A stretch of DNA of 64,000 nucleotides from Clostridium sp. 1001271B_151109_B4 (GCF_015670405.1 NZ_JADPBQ010000017.1:1-64000); one strand, 5' to 3'; positions 18,056-26,817 are shown, counted from the stretch's first letter. Notes: generated by a model from the letters alone, not told the origin. Program-made: numbers and translations.

Positions 18056-18243
18056 CCTCTAAAACTTCACTACCTATTACTGCAAACATTATAGAACATA
18101 TAATACTAATACAATAATATTTGGAGTAATATTAAATAAAGATATCTTCAATTTAAATAAATAAAATATTAAAAATATTATTATTTCTAATATTAAAGCT
18201 ATTAACCATGTTTTTTTTAATACTTTTTACCCTTACTTTTCAT
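17998..18243 (-). pseudogene. DUF3955-like small membrane protein, frameshifted
   Basis: Starting at an ATG (18243) six bases after the YozG-type gene, the sequence reads MKSKGKK, then in another frame VLKKTWLIALILEIIIFLIF and a second helix. A third piece follows with IGSEVLEDGTLKEQFF, and a last shift gives LIPIGYLFLE then stop. The run GSEV-DGTLKE-FFLIPIGYLF resembles DUF3955 proteins, small two-helix membrane proteins. At least three frame changes are needed, so it is dead. Its place as third gene after DUF2975 and YozG genes is a common operon arrangement. Confidence 0.6.
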
Positions 18244-18248
18244 ATTTT

Positions 18249-18461
18249 TTAATCCTCTTCATCACTTCTATACTCTAAAATATCTCCTGGCTGACAATCT
18301 AAAGCCTTACAGATAGCATCTAAAGTAGAAAACCTAATTGCCTTTGCTTTATTATTTTTAAGTATAGAAAGATTCGCCATAGTTATTCCTACTTTTTCAG
18401 AAAGCTCTGTTGCACTCATCTTTCTTTTTGCCATCATAACATCTAAATTTACAATAATCAT
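18249..18461 (-). CDS. YozG-type helix-turn-helix regulator
   Basis: A compact 70-residue Cro/C1-type DNA-binding protein: MSATELSEKVGITMANLSIL is the helix-turn-helix, followed by FSTLDAICKALDCQPGDILEY, the family's hallmark. It follows the DUF2975 gene by 14 bases with a TAAGGAGAAAAAACTTA-type site. Such regulators usually repress their own operon with the membrane partner. The AT palindrome at 18976-19002 is a possible operator. Confidence 0.85.
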   Translation of the reverse strand: MIIVNLDVMMAKRKMSATELSEKVGITMANLSILKNNKAKAIRFSTLDAICKALDCQPGDILEYRSDEED

Positions 18462-18475
18462 TAAGTTTTTTCTCC

Positions 18476-18934
18476 TTATATAGTTAAGTCATTTTCTTCT
18501 TTTAATTCTATTCCCTTTACTATAAGTTCTCTAATTACCGATGTAATCATAAAAATCATCAAAGTAGCAATAGTAACTACAATAAATACCAAATTATGGT
18601 ACATAAATATAACTGCTACTATATAAATAAAAAATTCTATTAATGAATAAATACTTATTTTCTTTAGCCTTTTTAAGGTTGCTTTATTTAAATATGTATC
18701 ATTAAGTAAACTTTTAGATAATTTCATTACTTCAATTAGTAAAAGTAAAAATGGAATAATTGTAATAAATAAAAATGTATTAATATACTTTGGAATTTCC
18801 ATATTAGTGAAACTAATGTAATACCACTTTGTTAACCCCTGTATACACATCCATCCAACAACAGTAATACAAATAGCTATAACTGACATTATGTATAATA
18901 CTTTTCTAAATGTACTTTTTTCAAACTTAATCAC
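18476..18934 (-). CDS. DUF2975 membrane protein
   Basis: The 152-residue protein has four hydrophobic helices (about 12-32, 48-66, 92-112, 116-136) and the DUF2975 layout. This family is almost always encoded next to a YozG-type regulator, as here, and its role is unknown. GAGGTGATTA precedes the ATG. It is the first gene of the operon that once also held the DUF3955-like gene. Confidence 0.75.
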   Translation of the reverse strand: MIKFEKSTFRKVLYIMSVIAICITVVGWMCIQGLTKWYYISFTNMEIPKYINTFLFITIIPFLLLLIEVMKLSKSLLNDTYLNKATLKRLKKISIYSLIEFFIYIVAVIFMYHNLVFIVVTIATLMIFMITSVIRELIVKGIELKEENDLTI

Positions 18935-18943
18935 CTCATTGCT

Positions 18944-18973
18944 ATTTTATATGATTTTTTTATAGTTAGTCAA
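18944..18973 (-). promoter_or_regulatory. Promoter of the DUF2975-YozG operon
   Basis: Minus strand TTGACT (18968-18973), 18-base spacer, TAAAAT (18944-18949); an overlapping TATAAA gives a 16-base spacer. Confidence 0.6.
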
Positions 18974-18975
18974 TA

Positions 18976-19002
18976 ATTATTTATTGTTTTTCAATAAATA
19001 AT
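18976..19002. promoter_or_regulatory. AT-rich inverted repeat beside the DUF2975 promoter
   Basis: ATTATTTATTG and CAATAAATAAT form perfect 11-bp arms around five T, immediately upstream of the -35. It could be an operator for the YozG-type regulator or an upstream activating site. No T run makes it a terminator. Confidence 0.4.
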
Positions 19003-19019
19003 CATTAATTATAGAAAAG

Positions 19020-19044
19020 AAAAGAGGCTACACTTGTAGCCCCT
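19020..19044 (-). terminator. Terminator of the spoVD-spoVE operon
   Basis: GGGGCTACA and TGTAGCCTC pair with a two-base loop, followed on the minus strand by TTTTCTTTT. Confidence 0.8.
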
Positions 19045-19050
19045 TATTTA

Positions 19051-20250
19051 TTAAACATTTATTTTACTCTTAATTATCTTTTCTTGTATTTCATCTTTAT
19101 GACTTTTTGTTTGCCTTGATATATTAAGTAACACCCCTACAGCAGCTAAGTTAAATACAAGTGATGTACCTCCATAACTTATAAATGGTAAAGGCACCCC
19201 TGTAACTGGCATACTTCCTGTAACAACTGCTATATTAATTATTACCTGTACTGCTATTACAGAAATAATACCTGTTGCCAAAAGCTTTCCATATTTATCT
19301 TTTGCCTTCATAGCAACATCAATACCAGCGATAATTAACACAGCAAAAATTGCCATAATTATAACGCATCCAACTAAACCTAATTCTTCTGCTATTATTG
19401 CAAATATAAAGTCATTATGTGGTTCTGGCATATATAATGCCTTTTGCTTAGAATTTCCAAGACCAACACCAAATAATCCACCTGATCCTATTGCATAAAG
19501 TGAATGAACTAATTGATATCCTTCATCATTAGCATATTTCCATGGATTTGTAAAACTCATAAATCTTTCTCGTCTATAATCAGTGCTAAAAATCCCAATG
19601 GCACCTAAAACCCCACCTACTCCCATTAATGTAATTGTTTCTTTTCCATTCATTCCTGATACAAAAACCATAATAAATGCAACAAACATTATTATAGATG
19701 CAATACTTAAATTATTTTCCATATAAACTAATATAGAAAATATTCCTGCAGTGCCTAAATATATTAATGGAACTATCCAATTCTTTTTCACCTGACCATA
19801 TTTTTCAATCATCATTGCTAAGAAAAATACAATTATATATTTTGCCAGCTCAGATGGCTGGAAAGATACACCCGCTATATTAAGCCAACGTGTTGCACCA
19901 TTAATACTATCTCCAAATATTAATACTGCAACTAATGCTAAAAGTGTTATCCCATATCCTAATACAGTGAACTTTTTCCACACATGATAATCAATTAACA
20001 TCATTGCTATCATTGCTATAATACCAATAGGGGCCCATGTTAACTCCTTACCTAAGAAATAGAAAACATCCTTATGCTTATATAAAGCATCATAATAACT
20101 TGCTGAAAAAACCATAATTATTCCAATCGCTACTAAAGCCATAACAGAACAAAGTATATATAAATTAACAGCTTTATATCTTCGCTTTCGTTTTACAGGT
20201 CCTTTTTTCTTCACATTTCCCTTTTTTATATTTTTCCCATTACTTTTCAT
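19051..20250 (-). CDS. SEDS-family peptidoglycan polymerase (SpoVE/FtsW)
   Basis: The 399-residue protein has ten predicted helices and SEDS (shape, elongation, division, sporulation) motifs: GATRWLNIAGVSFQPSELAK-type sequence (about 120-140), the large loop, ANDEGYQLVHSL and GMPVTGVPLPFISYGGTS (seen as GVPLPFISYGGTS). These glycosyltransferases build glycan chains from lipid II together with a class B PBP. The gene lies 24 bases after the PBP gene, so the two probably form the working pair. FtsW versus SpoVE cannot be decided from sequence alone. GGGAAGGTAAT precedes the ATG. Confidence 0.9.
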   Translation of the reverse strand: MKSNGKNIKKGNVKKKGPVKRKRRYKAVNLYILCSVMALVAIGIIMVFSASYYDALYKHKDVFYFLGKELTWAPIGIIAMIAMMLIDYHVWKKFTVLGYGITLLALVAVLIFGDSINGATRWLNIAGVSFQPSELAKYIIVFFLAMMIEKYGQVKKNWIVPLIYLGTAGIFSILVYMENNLSIASIIMFVAFIMVFVSGMNGKETITLMGVGGVLGAIGIFSTDYRRERFMSFTNPWKYANDEGYQLVHSLYAIGSGGLFGVGLGNSKQKALYMPEPHNDFIFAIIAEELGLVGCVIIMAIFAVLIIAGIDVAMKAKDKYGKLLATGIISVIAVQVIINIAVVTGSMPVTGVPLPFISYGGTSLVFNLAAVGVLLNISRQTKSHKDEIQEKIIKSKINV

Positions 20251-20274
20251 ATTACCTTCCCCAGAATATACTTA

Positions 20275-22488
20275 TTAATATTCAAACTCTTTCTTAAGCG
20301 TTATAGTAACCTTTGTTCCCTTAACTACTTTATTACCAGCTGCAACACTTTGTGAATAAACATTCCCTTCTCCCTCAAATTCATAAACCAATCCCAAATT
20401 ATCTAAAACAGAAATAGCAAATTCCTCTGTGTTTCCTTTTAAATCTGGCATTATTACTTCCTTATCAATTTGACTACTATCCTTTGCCGTTATTGTAATA
20501 GTAGTTCCTTCTTTAACTGTTGCTCCTGGATAAATATCCATAGAAACTATAGTCTTACCATTTCCCTTAACTTCAGCTTCTAAATTATTTGCTTTTAATA
20601 TTTCTTTAGCTTCTTCTATAGATTTTCCTCTTACATCAGGTATAATTACGTTCTTATAAATTGAGAATCTTTCTTTAGCAAGTGGAGAATCCATATACTT
20701 AAATACTTCTTCAAATAACTCTTTCATTAATGGTGCTGCAACTTCCCCACCATAATAAGCTCCATTACTTGGTTCATCTACTGCAATAAATACTGTTATT
20801 TGTGGATTTTCTACTGGAGCTAATGCTATCATTGATGAAATGTACTTATCTTTTGAGTAAGTTCCAGTTTCTGGATCAACCTTTTGAGCTGTCCCCGTTT
20901 TTCCACCAACATTATATCCTTGAACAAAAGAACCATCTGGTCCATCTTTTGTTACAGTTCTTTCTAAATAACTTCTTAATAAAGCTGTACTTTCATCTGA
21001 TAATACATCTTTCTTTATAATTGGTTTAATTTCTTCATCTATAATTCTATTTCCACTTTCATCTTCATGTGAAATTTCCTTAACTATATGTGGTTGTATT
21101 AAATCACCACCATTTGCAATTGCATTAAATGATGTCATAAGTTGTAATGATGTCACTGTATTAGTTTGTCCAAATGAAATTGTTGCTAAGTCAATAGCTG
21201 ATACAGTATCGCTTGATTTAACTATACCAGATGCTTCCCCTGGCAAATCAATTCCTGTTGTTTTTCCAAACCCTAATTTATAAATATATTCATTTAATTT
21301 TTCTATTCCAAGCCTTTGTCCAATTTCCATCATACCAACATTACATGAATTTTTTAATACTTCAGCTAAAGTTTGAGTGCCATGACCTTCATGTTTCCAA
21401 CAATGAACAGTTGTATTTCCAAATTTAACTGACCCATTACAAACAAATGTATCATCATCACTTACTAATCCTTCTTCTAATGCCGCTACCATTGTAACTG
21501 TCTTAAAAGTAGATCCTGGTTCAAAAGTATCACTTACTAACCAATTTCTCCACATATTTTGAATTTGATCATTTTCAGTCTCACCCTCAAAAGTCTCATA
21601 TCCTTCATAAGGAGTATTAGGATCATAGTCAGGTTTATTTACCATTGCAAGAATTTCTCCATTATTAGGATCCATTATTAAAACATGAACTCCCTTTGCA
21701 TTATGTTCTTCTAAACCTTTTTGAGCAATTTTCTCAGCAACATATTGTAAGTTTTCATCTATAGTTAATATAATATCATTTCCATCTACAGGAGGTGTAA
21801 ATTTATATGTTTCAAATGGTAATCTATTTCCCCAACTGTCATAGCCTCCAATTTTCATTCCTGAAATTCCCGCTAAATATTCATCATACTGTAACTCTAT
21901 TCCTGTTAACCCAACACCTTCTGAATTAATTCCCCCCAATGCAGTTGATAAAAAGTTTCCATTTGGATAATATCGCTTAACGTCTCTTGATACAATCAAG
22001 CCATATATCCCCAAATCATCTGCACTATCTGCAACATCTTTTGTAATTCCTCCTACAAGTCTTGCATATGTTGCATCACTACCATCACTATTTTTTTTAT
22101 TTAATGCTTCTAATATTTTATCATAACTTACATCCGATACCACAGAAGCTATTTGACTTGCAATTTCTTCCTTAGTTACATCTTTATTTTTTATATGAGT
22201 TCTAATGGCATCCAAATCAAAATCAAGTCTATAAACATTAGCAGAAGATACTAATACCGATTGATTTCTATCTAAAATATCACCTCTAGTCGCTGTCACA
22301 CTAATTTCTCTTTGCCACTCCGAATTTGCCTTAGCTTCCAACGATCTACCACTTACTAACGTTAACCATCCTAATCTAATAACTAATAAACCTAACAAGC
22401 AAAATACAATAGAATAAACTAACTTCAATCTCTGCTTATAGCCTAATGATTTTTTATCTTTTTTCTTCTTTTTCTTTTTGTTTACCAT
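20275..22488 (-). CDS. spoVD: Class B penicillin-binding protein with PASTA domains (SpoVD-like)
   Basis: The 737-residue transpeptidase crosslinks peptidoglycan outside the membrane. After a Lys-rich tail there is one signal anchor (about 22-40), a PBP dimer domain, then the catalytic triad motifs STFK (active Ser), SCN and KTGT. The C-terminus has two PASTA domains (IPDVRGKSIEEAKEIL and MPDLKGNTEEFAISVL), as in SpoVD. I start at the ATG at 22488: GGGAG lies eight bases upstream, while 22506 has no site. Partner of the SEDS protein that follows. Confidence 0.92.
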   Translation of the reverse strand: MVNKKKKKKKDKKSLGYKQRLKLVYSIVFCLLGLLVIRLGWLTLVSGRSLEAKANSEWQREISVTATRGDILDRNQSVLVSSANVYRLDFDLDAIRTHIKNKDVTKEEIASQIASVVSDVSYDKILEALNKKNSDGSDATYARLVGGITKDVADSADDLGIYGLIVSRDVKRYYPNGNFLSTALGGINSEGVGLTGIELQYDEYLAGISGMKIGGYDSWGNRLPFETYKFTPPVDGNDIILTIDENLQYVAEKIAQKGLEEHNAKGVHVLIMDPNNGEILAMVNKPDYDPNTPYEGYETFEGETENDQIQNMWRNWLVSDTFEPGSTFKTVTMVAALEEGLVSDDDTFVCNGSVKFGNTTVHCWKHEGHGTQTLAEVLKNSCNVGMMEIGQRLGIEKLNEYIYKLGFGKTTGIDLPGEASGIVKSSDTVSAIDLATISFGQTNTVTSLQLMTSFNAIANGGDLIQPHIVKEISHEDESGNRIIDEEIKPIIKKDVLSDESTALLRSYLERTVTKDGPDGSFVQGYNVGGKTGTAQKVDPETGTYSKDKYISSMIALAPVENPQITVFIAVDEPSNGAYYGGEVAAPLMKELFEEVFKYMDSPLAKERFSIYKNVIIPDVRGKSIEEAKEILKANNLEAEVKGNGKTIVSMDIYPGATVKEGTTITITAKDSSQIDKEVIMPDLKGNTEEFAISVLDNLGLVYEFEGEGNVYSQSVAAGNKVVKGTKVTITLKKEFEY

Positions 22489-22628
22489 TCCTCTATCTCC
22501 CATCATAGATTTAACATATATTCCATTTATGTTACATAACTATTATTCTACTACATTTTGCTTTATATCAAAAGATACTAATATTAATATTATATTTTTT
22601 CCGTGGAAATTTTATATAAAATTCATAA

Positions 22629-22665
22629 TAAAAACCCCCTGTAAACACTGTTACAGAGGGTTTTA
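22629..22665 (-). terminator. Terminator of tcyP
   Basis: AAACCCTCTGTAACAG pairs with TGTTTACAGGGGGTTT (one imperfect pair), with a T run on the minus strand. Confidence 0.8.
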
Positions 22666-22681
22666 TTACAAAATATACACT

Positions 22682-24058
22682 TTATTTGCTATTATATTTT
22701 TCTTTGTCAATCTTATTAAAGCTTTTTCCAACAGCAACTGCTGTAACCATTGTTCCATTAACATTTAACATAGTACGTCCCATATCTAATACAGGATCAA
22801 TTGCTATTATTCCTCCTGCTAATGGGAAATATGCTCCCATTCCCATTCCTGAAATTGCTACCGAAACAGCCATTGTTGCACTTCCTGGTAATCCAGCTAT
22901 ACCTAAAGATCCAATTACAATTATCACTATAAGCATTCCATAGAAGCTAATATCCATTTTAGTTCCTGACATATTAGCTAATGTAACTGCCATTAATGCA
23001 GGATAAATTGCTGCACATCCATTCATCCCCATATTAGAGCCTAAACTTCCAACAAATGAAGAAATTCCATTATCAACACCAATCTTATCAGTTAGTGTTT
23101 CAATAGTAACTGGTAAAGTACCAAGACTAGAACGTGAAGTAAAAGCTAAAATTAGAGGTTCCATTGCCTTCTTTACATAAGTAATAGGATTTAATCCTAA
23201 TATAGCTATAATTATTAAATGAATTATAAATACTATAATAATACTTACATAAAGTGCAACTATGAATCCAACAACTTCTTTTATTGCAGCTAATCCTCTT
23301 CCTGCTATTGTATTTGCAAGCAATGCAACTACAGCATATGGCATAAACTTAATAACAGTCATAGCTAGACTAGTAATAATCTTATATGAAGCATTAACTA
23401 AATCAGTTACAGGCTTAATGACATCACTGTACTTTTTATTTAATATCTTCATTGAATTACCGATAAATGCTGCAAATATTACAACAGCAACTACATTACC
23501 TTCAGCCATTGCTGCAACAGGATTTGATGGAAGTAATCCCCTTAATGTATCAACAACTGGAGTTATTTCTCTTATTTCACTTGTACTTTCAACTATACTT
23601 GAAGAAACCCCAAGCTTAAATAAATTTCCTACTATAATTCCTACTATAGCAGCAATTGCAGTCGTACCTAGTAATGTTAAGATTGATCTTGTTGTTAATT
23701 TTCCTAGATTTTCGCCAGCCTTCATATTTATAATAACTCTGATGATAGATACAAATATTAAAGGAACTACAAGCATCTTTAATAAATCCATAAATCCATA
23801 ACCAATAAGACCATACCACTTGTTTACTTCATTAATCCACTGAACTTCTCCTGGATTACTTGGTAATCCTGCTACTAATTGAATTATTACACCTAAAATT
23901 AATCCTGCGATAGTTGAAATTATCATTCTTGTTGAAAATTTAACTTTCTTCTTAGCCATAAAATTTACACCAAACAATATAGCTACAAGTATAGCAATAA
24001 ATGCTATGGTTTTAAAATTTGTTATCATTATAAATTCCGATAAAAAAGTATTGTTCAT
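22682..24058 (-). CDS. tcyP: L-cystine symporter TcyP-like (DAACS family)
   Basis: The 458-residue membrane carrier belongs to the dicarboxylate/amino acid:cation symporter family. It has about eight helices and two re-entrant loops; LVVPLIFVSIIRVI, a serine-rich hairpin tip (AFTSRSSLGTLPVTIE), NMGMNGCAAIYPA and GLPGSATMAVS match the family. Length and motifs are closest to TcyP/YhcL, a sodium- or proton-driven cystine importer. The cymR-like gene 72 bases upstream supports cystine. AGGAGG lies six bases before the ATG. Confidence 0.85.
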   Translation of the reverse strand: MNNTFLSEFIMITNFKTIAFIAILVAILFGVNFMAKKKVKFSTRMIISTIAGLILGVIIQLVAGLPSNPGEVQWINEVNKWYGLIGYGFMDLLKMLVVPLIFVSIIRVIINMKAGENLGKLTTRSILTLLGTTAIAAIVGIIVGNLFKLGVSSSIVESTSEIREITPVVDTLRGLLPSNPVAAMAEGNVVAVVIFAAFIGNSMKILNKKYSDVIKPVTDLVNASYKIITSLAMTVIKFMPYAVVALLANTIAGRGLAAIKEVVGFIVALYVSIIIVFIIHLIIIAILGLNPITYVKKAMEPLILAFTSRSSLGTLPVTIETLTDKIGVDNGISSFVGSLGSNMGMNGCAAIYPALMAVTLANMSGTKMDISFYGMLIVIIVIGSLGIAGLPGSATMAVSVAISGMGMGAYFPLAGGIIAIDPVLDMGRTMLNVNGTMVTAVAVGKSFNKIDKEKYNSK

Positions 24059-24130
24059 TTCCGCCCTCCTATATGTCTATAAATACCAATATATATATTA
24101 CATGAAAATCATATATTATACTAGTTTAAA

Positions 24131-24562
24131 TTATATATAATATACAATTTCTTGTTCTTCTTTTCTATATTTATTAACAATTTCCTCTAATGTTATTGAT
24201 TCAAAATAGTCATTTATTTTTTTATTTATTTCACTCCAAACTGTTCTATTTACAAATTCTTCCACATCACTTGATTCACCCTCTTTTACATCTATCAGAA
24301 GCAGCTCACCCTCTAAAGACCTTAAAACTTCTCCTATTGTGATTTCACTTGGATTTTTAGATAAAGTATATCCACCTTGCGCCCCTTTTTTTCCAACTAT
24401 TAGCCCTGACTTTCTAAGTAATGAAAATACTTGCTCTAAATATCTCTCTGATATATTTTGACGTTCTGATATAGCTTTCAATGTTACAGAACCATATTCT
24501 GAATTGATTACTAAATCAATCAACGCAATTATGCCATATCTTCCTTTAGTTGAAATCTTCAT
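24131..24562 (-). CDS. cymR: Rrf2-family regulator CymR
   Basis: The 143-residue Rrf2 winged-helix repressor has MKISTKGRYGI at the start, the recognition helix region ERQNISERYLEQVFSLLRKSGL and GKKGAQGGYTLSKNP. It lacks the three cysteines that hold a cluster in IscR, and ends EQEIVYYI, close to the CymR tail. In Bacillus CymR represses cystine transport and cysteine synthesis with CysK as co-repressor; the adjacent tcyP fits that role. AGAAGGTGATTTT precedes the ATG. Confidence 0.88.
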   Translation of the reverse strand: MKISTKGRYGIIALIDLVINSEYGSVTLKAISERQNISERYLEQVFSLLRKSGLIVGKKGAQGGYTLSKNPSEITIGEVLRSLEGELLLIDVKEGESSDVEEFVNRTVWSEINKKINDYFESITLEEIVNKYRKEEQEIVYYI

Positions 24563-24591
24563 AAAATCACCTTCTTTGTAATATTTTAAGG

Positions 24592-24616
24592 ATTACCCAT
24601 TATTCCTATCGGTAAT
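24592..24616. promoter_or_regulatory. Inverted repeat at the cymR start site, possible operator
   Basis: ATTACC and GGTAAT arms are separated by 13 bases and lie just downstream of the -10, where a repressor would autoregulate. The assignment to CymR is inference. Confidence 0.45.
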
Positions 24617-24622
24617 ACGCTA

Positions 24623-24651
24623 ATACTATATCTTTTTCACTAAAATGTCAA
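24623..24651 (-). promoter_or_regulatory. Promoter of cymR (and tcyP)
   Basis: Minus strand TTGACA (24646-24651), 17-base spacer, TAGTAT (24623-24628). Confidence 0.8.
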
Positions 24652-24680
24652 TATATTTATATTATTGATAATAAAAGTAA

Positions 24681-24725
24681 AAAATATAGGATAGTTAGAA
24701 ATAATAAACTAACTATCCTATATTA
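24681..24725 (-). terminator. Terminator of the HAD phosphatase gene
   Basis: A 16-bp stem (AATATAGGATAGTTAG with its complement) with a ten-base loop and T run on the minus strand. Confidence 0.85.
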
Positions 24726-24755
24726 ATTACCTCACGTTATTCCATTATCGATTAT

Positions 24756-25406
24756 CTATTTTATTAATCTTAATAACTCATTAGGGTTCTGAATAATATA
24801 ATTTGCACCGGCACTTACTAATTCTTCTTCTCCTCTGAATCCCCATGCTACACCTACTGATTTAACATTAGCATTTTTTGCAGTAATCATATCAACATCG
24901 GAATCTCCAACATATATGCATTCCTCTTTACTAACTTTTAAATACTCAATTACTTCATATACAGTTCTTGGATCTGGTTTGACAGCATGATTTACTCTCT
25001 GTCCATAGGTAATTTCAAATTTCTCTCCAAAATATTTTTTAACTACTTCTCCAGCAAACTCATCTGGCTTATTTGATACAACAGCAAGCTTTATATTGTT
25101 TTTCCTTAATCCATCTATCATGTCATCAATACCCTCATATGGTTTCGTAGTATCTAGCATATGATCTCCATAATACTCATCAAAAAGAGCTAAAACTTTA
25201 TTTATCACTACTTCATTCTCTCTATATATTTCTGGCAATATACGTTGAATTAAAACATATCTTCCACTTCCAACAAACTTCACATACTCATTTATAGCAT
25301 GTTCCTCATATCCACAGCTTCTTAATGCATAATTACAAGCATTAGCTAAATCCTCTAATGTATCTAATAACGTTCCATCTAAATCAAAAATTACAGCTTT
25401 AATCAT
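24756..25406 (-). CDS. HAD-family phosphatase (phosphoglycolate phosphatase-like)
   Basis: The 216-residue cytosolic hydrolase shows all HAD motifs: I (FDLDGTLLDT, nucleophile Asp), II (VVSNKP), III (KPDP Lys) and IV (GDSDVDM). The alpha-helical cap between motifs I and II makes it subfamily IA, like Gph/PgpH-type enzymes. The ATG at 25406 has AAGGAG seven bases upstream, so the longer frame from 25427 is rejected. Natural substrate unknown. Confidence 0.88.
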   Translation of the reverse strand: MIKAVIFDLDGTLLDTLEDLANACNYALRSCGYEEHAINEYVKFVGSGRYVLIQRILPEIYRENEVVINKVLALFDEYYGDHMLDTTKPYEGIDDMIDGLRKNNIKLAVVSNKPDEFAGEVVKKYFGEKFEITYGQRVNHAVKPDPRTVYEVIEYLKVSKEECIYVGDSDVDMITAKNANVKSVGVAWGFRGEEELVSAGANYIIQNPNELLRLIK

Positions 25407-25645
25407 TTCACTTCTCCTTATTGCCATTGAATTTTATATTATCATTTGTTTTTTTATATTAAATAGTACTAATATTATTATATCATAGTTTTATAATACA
25501 TTATTATCAAACAGCTTTTCATTTAATCATTATATTAATGCAGCAATTTTATTTTTTATATTTAATCCATTATTACACTCCCCATAAATGTAATTTATCA
25601 TTAACAATTTAACTTGATATCTTGTTATACTAATATATTTTTTCA

Positions 25646-25705
25646 TATAGAGAGATGTTATATCAAAATGTTGTTAACAACATTTTGATATAACATCTCT
25701 CTATA
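25646..25705. repeat. 60-bp perfect palindrome
   Basis: Two 30-base arms meet at GTTAAC (centre between 25675 and 25676) with no loop and no mismatch; symmetry breaks at both ends. Neither side carries the T run of a terminator. It sits in a 466-base gene-free gap upstream of the HAD gene and downstream of the transposase-like gene. A protein-binding site, or two fused mobile-element ends, are possible. Confidence 0.9.
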
Positions 25706-25813
25706 CTCTTAAGTATATAACATTATACTTTCTCTCATTAAAAATATCTAAATGCAATTCTATATGTATCAATATTCCCCCAAGTAAATATATTTTAATT
25801 ATTAGCATTGCAA

Positions 25814-25845
25814 ATAAGCTATTCTCTAAATAAAAAATAGCTTAT
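25814..25845 (-). terminator. Weak hairpin after the transposase-like gene
   Basis: Ten-base arms ATAAGCTATT and AATAGCTTAT with a 12-base loop; only a short T stretch follows, so it may be a weak terminator. The rest of the 25407-25872 gap holds only AT-rich sequence besides the long palindrome. Confidence 0.4.
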
Positions 25846-25872
25846 CACTAAAAAAGAATCTAAATTTTCACA

Positions 25873-26817
25873 TCATATTGCTATAGTCTTATTTTTAATA
25901 TTTTCCCATGATATATATGTATTAATTTCTGCTTTTACATTAATTTGAGAATATATTCTTTTTATTGAAAATATATTTCTTCTTTCATATTTTATATTAT
26001 TTTTATATTCAAAAGCCCTCCAACTTAAATAATAATCTAAGTACTTACTTGCTACTCCATTAAATTTAATAAGCCATTTCCTCACCTTATTTGAATATGC
26101 TAAATCTATTTTCAACTCATTATTACCCTCATTTAATGTTACGCCCCTAATCTCATTTAAAGCATTAGCAAAAGTCTTTAATCTACTATCCTGAAAACCA
26201 ACAACATATGCTTTAGTATCTATTCTAGGTATAATATTATTTCTTAATTCACTAAACCCTAAAAACTTTCTACCAGCCACTATTGGACTTATATCTATTG
26301 AATCATTTATCGCATTAACAACTATAATTTTATCTCTCTCTTCTCCATGATATCTTCTATCCCCTTTAAAGTTTTCATATAAAACTAACTTAGTTAATTC
26401 AACATAAGATCCTATTTTTTTAATGTAATTTTTTTCACACAAATCTGCTAAAAACCTATGTCTCCAAAAAAATGCTGTCACTAACGTAATCTTCATTTTA
26501 GCAGCACATTCCCTTAATGATATTCCTTTAATAAAAAGTTCAAAATATTGTTTCCAGTTTTCTTTGAACTTTTTAGAACATCTAAAGGGATTATTTTTAT
26601 CATCAATAAATGTTTTACAACAACCTTCATTCTTGCATTTATATCTTTGAATTCCATTATAAAATCCAAATTTAATATTTTTTTCACTATGACACTTAGG
26701 ACATTTAACCTTACTATTATATTTATCATCTTTGTTTAAATCAAAATTACTGCTACACTCTTCACACTTTTCATCCTTTGCTATGCTATTAACTAAAGTT
26801 CTATACATATTAATCAT
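25873..26817 (-). CDS. IS1595/ISXO2-like transposase relative, catalytic residues lost
   Basis: The 314-residue frame is intact. An N-terminal zinc ribbon (CEEC, CPKC, then C-x4-CC, about 18-70) and helix-turn-helix (ISLRECAAKMKI) precede an RNase H-like region. Its end reads WLIKFNGVASKYLDYYLSW, characteristic of IS1595-type transposases. The expected first Asp (normally in VEADET) is replaced by VELTKL, the second (CSD or TDS) by VGF, and the third site also differs. So it can hardly transpose, yet has no stop or frameshift. A domesticated DNA-binding protein is possible. No terminal repeats were found. Confidence 0.65.
   Translation of the reverse strand: MINMYRTLVNSIAKDEKCEECSSNFDLNKDDKYNSKVKCPKCHSEKNIKFGFYNGIQRYKCKNEGCCKTFIDDKNNPFRCSKKFKENWKQYFELFIKGISLRECAAKMKITLVTAFFWRHRFLADLCEKNYIKKIGSYVELTKLVLYENFKGDRRYHGEERDKIIVVNAINDSIDISPIVAGRKFLGFSELRNNIIPRIDTKAYVVGFQDSRLKTFANALNEIRGVTLNEGNNELKIDLAYSNKVRKWLIKFNGVASKYLDYYLSWRAFEYKNNIKYERRNIFSIKRIYSQINVKAEINTYISWENIKNKTIAI

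Noticed and set aside
23262-23801. 179-codon frame on the plus strand
   Set aside because: It is the antisense shadow of tcyP, whose family motifs are clear; long antisense frames are common opposite hydrophobic genes.
24131-24562. IscR (Fe-S sensing Rrf2 regulator)
   Set aside because: The three cluster-binding cysteines are absent and no isc genes are nearby; CymR fits better.
25646-25705. Long palindrome as a transcription terminator
   Set aside because: No T run follows on either strand and the hairpin would have no loop.
25873-26817. Active insertion sequence
   Set aside because: Catalytic residues are replaced and no terminal inverted repeats or target duplication were seen.
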